64,000 nt of DNA from positions 62,001 through 126,000 of the forward strand of contig CAKQSB010000003.1 of the NCBI GenBank assembly GCA_934271735.1. The letters are read 5' to 3'. The stretch is from an uncultured Clostridia bacterium. Lineage in GTDB: Bacteria > Bacillota > Clostridia > Christensenellales > Borkfalkiaceae. This document shows positions 26,446 to 34,289 of the stretch, in pieces. The position numbers and the translations under genes were made by a program. Position 1 is the stretch's first letter. Every line of letters starts with the position of its first letter. Under the pieces are notes generated by a model that saw only the letters and a program-made list of their open reading frames with translations, ran no database searches and was not told the origin of the DNA.

Positions 26446-28428
26446 TTATTCGAGTTCGAACGCGCCCGTATAGAGCTGATAATAAGTTCCTTTCTGCGCT
26501 ATAAGTGCGTTATGATCTCCTCTTTCGATAATTCTGCCGTGATCGAGAACCATAATCACGTCGGAATTCATAACCGTGGAAAGTCTGTGAGCGATAACAA
26601 AAACCGTTCTGCCTTCCATAAGTTTATCCATACCTCTCTGCACGATAGCTTCCGTTCTCGTATCGATCGAAGAAGTCGCTTCGTCGAGAATCATTACGGG
26701 AGGATCTGCCACAGCCGCTCTCGCAATGGAAATAAGCTGTCTCTGACCCTGTGAAAGGTTTGTTCCGTTGCCGTTTAATTCCGTGTCGTAACCTTTCGGA
26801 AGACGGGTTATAAAGTCGTCCGCGCCGGCAAGTTTCGCCGCGGCGATACACTCTTCGTCCGTGGCGTCGAGCTTGCCGTATCTGATATTGTCCATAACCG
26901 TACCCGTGAAAAGGTTTGTATCCTGTAAAACAATACCTAGCGAGCGACGCAGATCGCCTTTCTTTATCTTATTGATATTTATTCCGTCGTAACGAATTTT
27001 ACCGTCCGCGATATCGTAAAATCTGTTTATAAGGTTGGTAATCGTCGTTTTGCCCGCGCCCGTTGCTCCGACAAAAGCTATTTTCTGCCCGGGTTTTGCG
27101 TAAAGCTTTATGTCATGAAGAACAATTTTATCGGGATCGTAACCGAAATCCACGTCGTCCATAACGATTGCGCCTTGCAAAAGCGTGTAAGTAACGCTCG
27201 AATCCGCGCTGTGAGGATGTTTCCACGCCCAGATACCCGTTCTTTTCGCCGTTTCGCGAAGCTGCCCGTTTTCATCGTATTCGGCGTTTACAAGCGTAAC
27301 GTAACCGTTATCTTCTTCGGGTTTCTGATCGATAAGTTCAAACACTCTCGACGCGCCCGCCATTGCCATTATTACGGAGTTAATCTGGTTTGAAATCTGC
27401 CCCATCTGGTTTGCGAACTGACGAGCCATTCCGAGGAACGCAACGACGACGGGAATCGTAAGAACAGAAGTAAAGCTGCCCGTTTTTATAAGCGATTCGA
27501 AACCGATATTTATGCCGCTGCCTTTGGAAAGAATGTAAATTCCGCAACCGATAAACGCGATTACGACATACATAATGTTACCGATATTATGGATTATCGG
27601 CATAAGCATATTCGAAAATCCGTTCGCATTGTCGGAAACGTCGAACAGTTCGCCGTTAAGTTTATCGAACCCTTCGAGAGTATTATTCTCGTGACAGAAA
27701 ACTTTAACGACTTTCTGTCCGTTCATCATCTCTTCGACATATCCCTCGACTTTACCTACCGAACGCTGCTGAGCCATAAAGTATTTCGCGCTCTTTCCGC
27801 CGATTTTCTTTGTTACCAGAAGTATCGCGATAACGCCGACGATTACTATCGCCCAGAGCATTACGCTGTAATAAAGCATAATGAAAGTAAGCGTGATGAG
27901 CGTTATCATCGTCATACAAAGCTGCGGGAGAGACTGAGAAACAAGCTGTCTTATCGCATCGATATCGTTCGTGTAAATACTCATTATATCGCCGTGAGCG
28001 TTTCTGTCGAAGTATTTGATCGGCAATTTTTCCATCTTGTCGAACACATCGTTTCTCATATCTCTAAGAAATTTCTGCGTTAAAACCGCGCCGAACTGTC
28101 CGAGAAGAATGTTCGCTATCCAGCCGAGCGAATATATGCCGAGCATCGTTGCAAGGATTATCAAAACGTTATGCCAGGCTTCGTCGACCGTCAATGTGTT
28201 TTTCAGCACGAAATCGAACTGACTGTAAAGGTTCTGAAGGAAAATACCCGCAATCGAGCTTGAAATAGCGCTCACGACAAGAGAAGCGAAAACGGCGAAC
28301 AATAATCCTTTGTAGTTTTTGAAAAGTAAACCGATAAGTCTTTTAAGCGATTTGAAATCGGCTTTTCCGACCATACCTTTTCCTTTGACGGGCGGATTTT
28401 TTCCGTTAATCGCATCTGCTTTAGCCAT
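26446..28428 (-). CDS. ABC exporter half-transporter, catalytically complete subunit
   Basis: 660 residues: a six-helix exporter membrane domain then an ATPase domain. Walker A GATGAGKTT, signature LSQGQ, Walker B MILDEATSS with the catalytic Glu, and H-loop AHRLST are all canonical. Between the two domains is an insertion (~370-420) that includes GIWAWKHPHSAD. Together with the upstream gene it should form a heterodimeric exporter of the TM287/288 type; cargo is unknown (drug, lipid or peptide). Its ATG overlaps the partner's stop (TAATG) and has a GGAGGTG SD. Confidence 0.92.
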   Translation of the reverse strand: MAKADAINGKNPPVKGKGMVGKADFKSLKRLIGLLFKNYKGLLFAVFASLVVSAISSSIAGIFLQNLYSQFDFVLKNTLTVDEAWHNVLIILATMLGIYSLGWIANILLGQFGAVLTQKFLRDMRNDVFDKMEKLPIKYFDRNAHGDIMSIYTNDIDAIRQLVSQSLPQLCMTMITLITLTFIMLYYSVMLWAIVIVGVIAILLVTKKIGGKSAKYFMAQQRSVGKVEGYVEEMMNGQKVVKVFCHENNTLEGFDKLNGELFDVSDNANGFSNMLMPIIHNIGNIMYVVIAFIGCGIYILSKGSGINIGFESLIKTGSFTSVLTIPVVVAFLGMARQFANQMGQISNQINSVIMAMAGASRVFELIDQKPEEDNGYVTLVNAEYDENGQLRETAKRTGIWAWKHPHSADSSVTYTLLQGAIVMDDVDFGYDPDKIVLHDIKLYAKPGQKIAFVGATGAGKTTITNLINRFYDIADGKIRYDGININKIKKGDLRRSLGIVLQDTNLFTGTVMDNIRYGKLDATDEECIAAAKLAGADDFITRLPKGYDTELNGNGTNLSQGQRQLISIARAAVADPPVMILDEATSSIDTRTEAIVQRGMDKLMEGRTVFVIAHRLSTVMNSDVIMVLDHGRIIERGDHNALIAQKGTYYQLYTGAFELE

Positions 28429-30191
28429 TAACGTTCACCTCCTTCGCTATCGTTGTTTTTGTTCTGAGAATAATAAACTTCTTTATAAATCTCGTTGGAT
28501 TTAAGCAGTTCATCGTGCGTTCCCATAGCGTTTATTTTGCCGTTTTCCATAATTATGATATTGTCGGCGTCCATAACCGAGGCAACCCTTTGAGCGATTA
28601 TAATCTTTGTCGTGTCGGGAATAAATTTTTTGAATGCGTCGCGCAAAAACGCGTCCGTTTTCATATCTACCGCGCTCGTTGAATCGTCGAGAATAAGTAT
28701 TTTCGGGTTCGCAAGGAGCGCTCTCGCAATGCAAAGGCGTTGTTTCTGTCCCCCCGAAACGTTCGCGCCGCCCTGATCGATCATCGTATCGTAACCTTTC
28801 GGGAACTGCGAAATAAACTCGTCCGCCTGGGCAAGTTTACAAGCCGTGACGATTTCTTCGTCCGTCGCGTCCTCTTTACCCCAACGGAGATTTTCTTTTA
28901 TCGTTCCGCTGAAAAGCATATTCTTCTGCAAAACGACGGCAACATTCTTTCTTAACACTTCCATATCGTAATCTCTTACGTCCACGTCGCCGACCTTAAC
29001 GCTGCCTTCCGTAACGTCGTAAAGACGGGAGATAAGGTTAATGAGCGTCGTTTTGGAAGAACCCGTTCCGCCGAGTATACCGATAGTCTGCCCCGATTTT
29101 ATATTAAGATTTATGCCTTCGAGCGCGAATTTTTCGGCTTCTTTGGAATATTTGAAGCTTACGTTATCAAACTCGACGTCACCGTTTTTAACCTGCATAA
29201 CGGGGTTTGCAGGGTTTGTAAGATCGCTCTTCTCGTCTAAAACCTCGACTATTCTTCGAGCCGACTCGACGGACATTATGATCATAACGAAAATCATCGA
29301 AATCATCATAAGCGACATAAGAATCTGCAAAGAATAAGTCGTTAAGCTCTGAAGACCGAACGCGTCGAGCGTCGTTCCCGGAACTTTTAAAATAAGACGC
29401 GAACCGAAATAACCCAAAGCGATAAGCGCGCCTTGAAGACAAATCTGCATAATCGGCGAGTTAAACGCAAGGATTTTTTCTACTTTAGTGAATTCCCTGC
29501 ACAATTCGTTGGAAACACCCGCGAATTTCTTCGATTCGTAGTCTTCTCTGACATACGCTTTAACAACTCTCATTCCGTTGATGTTTTCCTGAACGGATTC
29601 GTTCAACGCGTCGTATTTTTTGAAAAGCTTCTTGAAAATCGGCACAGAAAATTTTATAATGATAAAAAGACCGACGGCAAGGAAAGGCGTCGTTACAAAG
29701 AATATTACGGGCAACGTCGTGTTTATGCTGAAACTCATAATAATCGAAAAAATAAGCATAAGCGGACTTCTTATCGCCGTTCTTATAAGCATCATAAACG
29801 ACATCTGCACGTTCGTGATATCCGTCGTAAGACGGGTAACGAGCGAAGCGGGGCTGAATTTATCGATATTCGAAAACGAAAATCTCTGAACGTTCTCGAA
29901 CATATCGTGACGAAGGTTTTTTGCAAAACCCGCCGAAGCCTTCGCGCAGAACTTACCGCCGAGCATACCAGCGATAAGCGAAACGGCTGCCGCGCCCAAC
30001 ATAAGGCATCCGTATAAAATCATCCCGTTCGTGTCGGGGTCTCCTCCGCCCGTGGGCTGAACGCATTTACCGAAACGGAAAATAAGAAGAGGTATCAGAA
30101 CCTCCATTGCCGCTTCGATTACCATCATAATCATCGTCAAAACGGTGATCGGCTTGTATTCTCGTAAGCACTTTGTCAACTTCTTTAACAT
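28428..30191 (-). CDS. ABC exporter half-transporter, degenerate-site subunit
   Basis: 587 residues, six-helix membrane domain plus ATPase. Walker A GGTGSSKTT and signature VSGGQ are good, but the Walker B Glu is Asp (ILILDDSTSAVD) and the H-loop His is Gln (IIAQRVAS). This is the usual non-hydrolytic half of a heterodimeric exporter. The start MLKKLTKC is chosen for its AGAGG SD; an in-frame start seven codons upstream lacks one. Confidence 0.92.
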   Translation of the reverse strand: MLKKLTKCLREYKPITVLTMIMMVIEAAMEVLIPLLIFRFGKCVQPTGGGDPDTNGMILYGCLMLGAAAVSLIAGMLGGKFCAKASAGFAKNLRHDMFENVQRFSFSNIDKFSPASLVTRLTTDITNVQMSFMMLIRTAIRSPLMLIFSIIMSFSINTTLPVIFFVTTPFLAVGLFIIIKFSVPIFKKLFKKYDALNESVQENINGMRVVKAYVREDYESKKFAGVSNELCREFTKVEKILAFNSPIMQICLQGALIALGYFGSRLILKVPGTTLDAFGLQSLTTYSLQILMSLMMISMIFVMIIMSVESARRIVEVLDEKSDLTNPANPVMQVKNGDVEFDNVSFKYSKEAEKFALEGINLNIKSGQTIGILGGTGSSKTTLINLISRLYDVTEGSVKVGDVDVRDYDMEVLRKNVAVVLQKNMLFSGTIKENLRWGKEDATDEEIVTACKLAQADEFISQFPKGYDTMIDQGGANVSGGQKQRLCIARALLANPKILILDDSTSAVDMKTDAFLRDAFKKFIPDTTKIIIAQRVASVMDADNIIIMENGKINAMGTHDELLKSNEIYKEVYYSQNKNNDSEGGER

Positions 30192-30220
30192 ACTACCTCT
30201 ATATATAATCAAGTATTACG

Positions 30221-30249
30221 ATTTTAGTTCTTATTCCTTAAATTGTCAA
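30221..30249 (-). promoter_or_regulatory. Sigma-A promoter of the ABC exporter operon
   Basis: Minus strand -35 TTGACA (30249-30244), 17-base spacer, -10 TAAAAT (30226-30221). Leader of ~25 bases. Confidence 0.75.
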
Positions 30250-30276
30250 ATAAAACATGTGTTATAAAAAAAGAAA

Positions 30277-30298
30277 AATCAGTGAAAAATCACTGATT
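30277..30298 (-). terminator. Terminator that contains the stop codon of the endonuclease IV-like gene
   Basis: Minus strand AATCAGTG and CACTGATT pair over a six-base loop, followed by TTTCTTTTTTT. The gene's TGA stop (30292-30290) lies at the end of the first arm. It ends the long rimP-to-ribF series. Confidence 0.85.
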
Positions 30299-31144
30299 AA
30301 AATTTCCGAAATATACGTTTTTCATATACAAAGCGTCTTCGGCCTGCGTTCCTGCGGATTCGCAGATTACAACGGGTTCAAGCTCCAGCTCTTTAAGAGC
30401 TTCCGAAAGCGGTTCAAAAGACGGACCGTATTCCGTATCGGCAAACGTAAGATGACGGATTTCGCCTTTCGCCGAATACTGAATTTTAGAAAAATGTACG
30501 TGAAAATGCTTCATTTTCTCTATTCCGAGTTCGCCGATAAGATATTCAAGCCTTGTTTTATAGTCCGCTACGGTTTTAAGGCTTCCCTGTTCTCTCGCGT
30601 TCACGTGTCCGAAATCGATCGTCGGGATAAAACATTTGTCAATCTTACAGAACCCGGCAATTTCCTCTATCGTTCCTATCTGCGCGATTTTACCCATCGT
30701 TTCGGGGCAAAAAAGCATATCTTCAAGACCGTTTTCGTAAATCAGGTCGCGGAGAATTTTAATTCTGTCGAGAGTTTTCGAAACGGCTTCTTCCCTCGTC
30801 GCCTTTCCTTGCGCGGCGGGGTGGAAAACGATTCTTTTTCCCTGCATAAGCTTCATCATTTTCGCGCTCGAAAGGATATAGTTGTAAGAATTGACGGCTT
30901 TTTCTTCTTCGGGAGTGGCGAGGTTTATGAAATACGGCGCGTGGACGCTTAACTCCAAACCGCATTCTTTAAACGCGTTCCCTATACTCACGGCTTTTTC
31001 CTCTCCGAGATTTACCCCTCTTCCGAAAGAATATTCATAGCAATCAAGCCCCATATTTTTACACCATAACGCGGCTTCTTCCGTGGATTTGTGTTTCTGC
31101 GCCAAAAAACTTTCGCTGTTTCCGCTCGGTCCGAATTTAATCAT
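30290..31144 (-). CDS. Endonuclease IV-like TIM-barrel protein
   Basis: A 284-residue protein of the AP endonuclease 2 / xylose isomerase-like fold. Matches include LSVHAPYFINLATP, RIVFHPAAQGKATREEA, MLFCPETMGKIAQIGT, TIDFGHVNAREQG and HFHVHFSKI, which supply the His/Glu/Asp metal ligands of endonuclease IV (Nfo). Endonuclease IV repairs abasic sites; sugar isomerases share the fold, so Nfo-type function is likely but not certain. It overlaps ribF by 4 bases (ATGA). Confidence 0.8.
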   Translation of the reverse strand: MIKFGPSGNSESFLAQKHKSTEEAALWCKNMGLDCYEYSFGRGVNLGEEKAVSIGNAFKECGLELSVHAPYFINLATPEEEKAVNSYNYILSSAKMMKLMQGKRIVFHPAAQGKATREEAVSKTLDRIKILRDLIYENGLEDMLFCPETMGKIAQIGTIEEIAGFCKIDKCFIPTIDFGHVNAREQGSLKTVADYKTRLEYLIGELGIEKMKHFHVHFSKIQYSAKGEIRHLTFADTEYGPSFEPLSEALKELELEPVVICESAGTQAEDALYMKNVYFGNFNQ

Positions 31145-32016
31145 ACGTTTTTGTCCTTTTCAAGTTGTTCTTTTAATTTTTCTATATCGTAAAACCTTTC
31201 AATATCCCTTATATAATCGTCAAAAAACACGGTTATTACTTTTCCGTAAAGGTCGTCCGAAAAATCCTTTATAAAAGTTTCCGTCAAAACAAAATCGAGG
31301 TCGAAAGTCGGTCTCGCGCCGTAATTCGTTATCGCTCCGTATCTCACGCCGCCAAGTAAAACGTGCGTTTTATACACACCGCATTTTATGCGGAATTTGT
31401 GTTTCGGAACGTTTATATTTGCCGTCGGAAAACCTATTTCTCTGCCGATCTGCCTGCCCTTTACTACCTTTCCGGTTATACTGTATGGTTCGCCTAAAAG
31501 TTCGTTTGCCTCGTGGATTTTTCCGTTTTCAAGCAAAAATTTAATCCTTGTCGTCGATATTTTCTCACCGCCGGCTTCTGTTTTTGGAATAACGTAAACG
31601 GGAATATTCGTTTTTTCGCAAAGATTTTGAAGAATTTCGGCGTTCCCTTCCGCATTTTTTCCGAATTTATAATCGAATCCGCAAATAATCGCGTCGATAT
31701 TCAAAGTTGCGCCAAGCCTTTCGAAAAAATCCTTGTAAGACGTGTTTTTAAAACTCTCGTCAAACGTTGCCGCAACGATAAAGTCCACGCCGAATCTTTC
31801 CGCTTTTTCGATTCTTTCGTTGTAACAAAGCAATGTTCCGTTTTGGGAAAAATCGTCATTTTTAAAGGTAAATAAAGCGATTTTAGAATGTTTTACGTCT
31901 CGTAATTCTTTCGCTTTCTTTATAAGTTCGAGATGCCCTTTATGTAAACAGTCAAAAAAACCGAGCAATAAAATAACTCTTTCGTCGCACTTTTCGCCGT
32001 AATTTATCGTTTTCAT
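31141..32016 (-). CDS. ribF: Bifunctional riboflavin kinase / FAD synthetase
   Basis: Makes FMN and then FAD from riboflavin. 291 residues. N-terminal nucleotidyltransferase (LGFFDCLHKGHLELIKKA with the HxGH-like KGH) and C-terminal kinase (GREIGFPTANI, with NYGARPTF as the family block). The truB-ribF order is the standard end of this operon in Bacillota. Confidence 0.95.
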   Translation of the reverse strand: MKTINYGEKCDERVILLLGFFDCLHKGHLELIKKAKELRDVKHSKIALFTFKNDDFSQNGTLLCYNERIEKAERFGVDFIVAATFDESFKNTSYKDFFERLGATLNIDAIICGFDYKFGKNAEGNAEILQNLCEKTNIPVYVIPKTEAGGEKISTTRIKFLLENGKIHEANELLGEPYSITGKVVKGRQIGREIGFPTANINVPKHKFRIKCGVYKTHVLLGGVRYGAITNYGARPTFDLDFVLTETFIKDFSDDLYGKVITVFFDDYIRDIERFYDIEKLKEQLEKDKNV

Positions 32017-32017
32017 T

Positions 32018-32872
32018 TTATGACCTGATATACGCTTTAACCTTTATTTTTCCGCCGTTCACTTCGCCTATACCGTAAAATCCGTCGGGAGCGAAAACCT
32101 TATACACTCCGTCTCCGAACGGAAACTCGTCGTATAAGCCGTTATAAAGTCTGGTCGCTTCTTTTTCGGTAAGCCTTATTTCGGGATAATTTACCACATT
32201 TTCGGGAGCGATAAGCAATCCTTCTTTATCCTCTTCGGAAATAAAATCCTCTACCTTAACGCTGTTTTCTATTTCGAAAATACCTGATTTCGTTCTTATA
32301 AGATCAGTCATCGTTCCGACCGTTCCGCAAAGCGCGGCGAGGTCTCTCACAATCGAACGGATATACGTTCCGCCCTTGCAGGATATCTCGAATTTGAATT
32401 CGTTATCGGAGTTTTTTCCGAGCAAGGTTATTGAATTTATTCTGACTTTCTTTGGCGGAAGTTCGAAATCGTGGCCTTTTCTTGCAAGCTGATAACTTCT
32501 CTTCCCGTTTACGCATTTAGCCGAAAAAACAGGCGGCACTTGCATTATATCGCCCACAAGTTCCTTAGATTTTTCTATAAGCTCGCTTTCAGTAGGGATT
32601 TTATCGCTTTTTCTGACAATCTCTCCTTCCAGATCGAGAGTATTCGTTTCATAGCCGAAAGCAAACGTTGCGACATAAACCTTATCCTTATCGAGAAGAT
32701 AGTCGAACATTCTCGTAGATTTTCCGAGCGCAACGGGCAAAACCCCGCTTGCCAAAGGATCGAGCGTACCCATATGCCCGACGGATACTCCTCTTACGGT
32801 TTTTTTCAAAGTATTGAGTATTTTAGCCGAACTTACGCCTTTGGGTTTATATAAATTAAGAAATCCGTTCAT
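32018..32872 (-). CDS. truB: tRNA pseudouridine-55 synthase
   Basis: Forms pseudouridine 55 in the T-loop of tRNAs. 284 residues. Starts MNGFLNLYKPKGVSSAK; the catalytic Asp lies in HMGTLDPLASGVLP; GGTYIRSIVRDL is conserved. The ATG at 32872 is chosen over an in-frame TTG three codons upstream, because the family starts at this point. It follows nrnA by 12 bases; SD is weak. Confidence 0.94.
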   Translation of the reverse strand: MNGFLNLYKPKGVSSAKILNTLKKTVRGVSVGHMGTLDPLASGVLPVALGKSTRMFDYLLDKDKVYVATFAFGYETNTLDLEGEIVRKSDKIPTESELIEKSKELVGDIMQVPPVFSAKCVNGKRSYQLARKGHDFELPPKKVRINSITLLGKNSDNEFKFEISCKGGTYIRSIVRDLAALCGTVGTMTDLIRTKSGIFEIENSVKVEDFISEEDKEGLLIAPENVVNYPEIRLTEKEATRLYNGLYDEFPFGDGVYKVFAPDGFYGIGEVNGGKIKVKAYIRS

Positions 32873-32884
32873 TTTTAACAAATC

Positions 32885-33841
32885 TTAAAGCGCGTCGGAA
32901 ACGGCTTTTATTATTTTATCTTTAACGTCTTCGTAAAATCCGCAGATCATACAGCCGCTGGCAAGAATATGTCCTCCACCGCCGAAAACGGAAGCGACTT
33001 CGTTTACGTTGACCTTTCCTTTGCTTCTGAAGCTGATTTTGTACGCGTTTTCTTTCGATTGCATAATTGAAACCGCAACTTCCACACCCTCTATCGAAAG
33101 CGGAAAATCAATAAATCCTTCGGTAGCGTCCTGCGTTGTTCCGGTAGCCTCGAAATCTTCTTTCAAAATCGAAATAATTGCAAGCTTATCGTCGAGGAAA
33201 AACCTTATTTTCGATATTACTCTTCCGAAAAGAAGCGCCCTCGTTTTCGTCTGATTTTTAAACATCTGATATGTAATATCGTGCAATCTCGCTCCGTAAG
33301 CCACAAGTTTCGACGAAACGTCAAGCGTATTTTCGGTAACGTTGCTATGCGCGAAATTTCCCGTATCGGTAATTATGCCGAGCGCAAGATAATCAGCGAT
33401 TTCGGGCGTGATTTTAACTCCTAAATAACCTAAAAACTCATAAATTATTTCGCAGCAAGCCGCTCTGTCTTCAACGTAATTGTATTTCGCGTAACGAGAA
33501 TTCGAAACGTGATGATCGATATTGAACGTATTAACGGTTTTAGCGTAAAGCTGATAGCTGTCGCCGAACATACTCTCCACGGAAACATCCACGGAAAGGT
33601 GCGCCGAGTATTTTTTCGTGATTTCGGAAGGCTTTTTTATGGCCTTGAAAGACGGAAAAATGCTATATTTATCGGGAATATCGGACGCACAAACAACCTC
33701 GGATGCTATACCGAGCGCACATAACGCGGTTTTAACCGCCATAGCCGAACCGAGCGTATCCCCGTCCGGGCGGGCGTGAGAAAAAATAAGAACGCTTTTA
33801 TTCTTTTTTATTTCCGCCGCGATTTCTTTAAGCGTTATCAT
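32885..33841 (-). CDS. nrnA: Bifunctional oligoribonuclease and PAP phosphatase NrnA
   Basis: DHH/DHHA1 phosphoesterase that degrades nanoRNAs and pAp. 318 residues. Metal motifs HARPDGDTLGS and FNIDHHVSN, ITDTGNFAHSN, and the substrate-binding GGGGHILASG near the C-terminus. It overlaps rbfA by 14 bases, the usual position. Confidence 0.94.
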   Translation of the reverse strand: MITLKEIAAEIKKNKSVLIFSHARPDGDTLGSAMAVKTALCALGIASEVVCASDIPDKYSIFPSFKAIKKPSEITKKYSAHLSVDVSVESMFGDSYQLYAKTVNTFNIDHHVSNSRYAKYNYVEDRAACCEIIYEFLGYLGVKITPEIADYLALGIITDTGNFAHSNVTENTLDVSSKLVAYGARLHDITYQMFKNQTKTRALLFGRVISKIRFFLDDKLAIISILKEDFEATGTTQDATEGFIDFPLSIEGVEVAVSIMQSKENAYKISFRSKGKVNVNEVASVFGGGGHILASGCMICGFYEDVKDKIIKAVSDAL

Positions 33842-34232
33842 CGTTGTCCTCGCTAATTTCGTTCTCTTCTTCGTCGGGTTTCGTCACGTAAGTAAACGTA
33901 CTGAGAATTTTATCTATTTTGTTGCCGTAATCCGCCGAATTATCCAAAACAAAATGAAGTTCGGGAACGGTTCTTATATGCATAATCTTGCTGAGTTCGG
34001 TTCTCACGGCTTTTGCAGACTCGCAGATCGCTTCAAAAGTAACCTGCGCTTTGGCGTTATCGGTCGAGAAAACGGAAACGTAAACCTTGGCGTGTTTCAA
34101 ATCGTTTGTAACGTCCACTTCCGATATGCTGAACATCTCGGAAATAAGCGGATTTTTTATCTTATTTTTCAAAATCGAATATATTTCTTTCTGAAATTCG
34201 CTATTCAATCTCTGTTCTCTTTTTGCTTTCAT
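33828..34232 (-). CDS. rbfA: Ribosome-binding factor A
   Basis: 30S maturation factor with a KH-like fold, 134 residues. Starts MKAKREQRLNSEFQKEIYSI, has the block VTNDLKHAKVYVSVF and ends acidic (DEEENEISEDNDDNA). The start is fixed by the AGGAGG SD; a longer in-frame form would read back through the terminator hairpin at 34248-34275. Confidence 0.93.
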   Translation of the reverse strand: MKAKREQRLNSEFQKEIYSILKNKIKNPLISEMFSISEVDVTNDLKHAKVYVSVFSTDNAKAQVTFEAICESAKAVRTELSKIMHIRTVPELHFVLDNSADYGNKIDKILSTFTYVTKPDEEENEISEDNDDNA

Positions 34233-34247
34233 ATTAACCTCCTGTTC

Positions 34248-34275
34248 AAAAAAAGCCGACAAACTTTTTGTCGGC
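34248..34275 (-). terminator. Perfect terminator hairpin inside the operon, between infB and rbfA
   Basis: Minus strand GCCGACAAA pairs with TTTGTCGGC over a short loop, followed by seven T residues, then the rbfA SD about 6 bases later. It should reduce read-through from infB into rbfA-nrnA-truB-ribF. Confidence 0.88.
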
Positions 34276-34289
34276 AATTTTCGGTTAAA

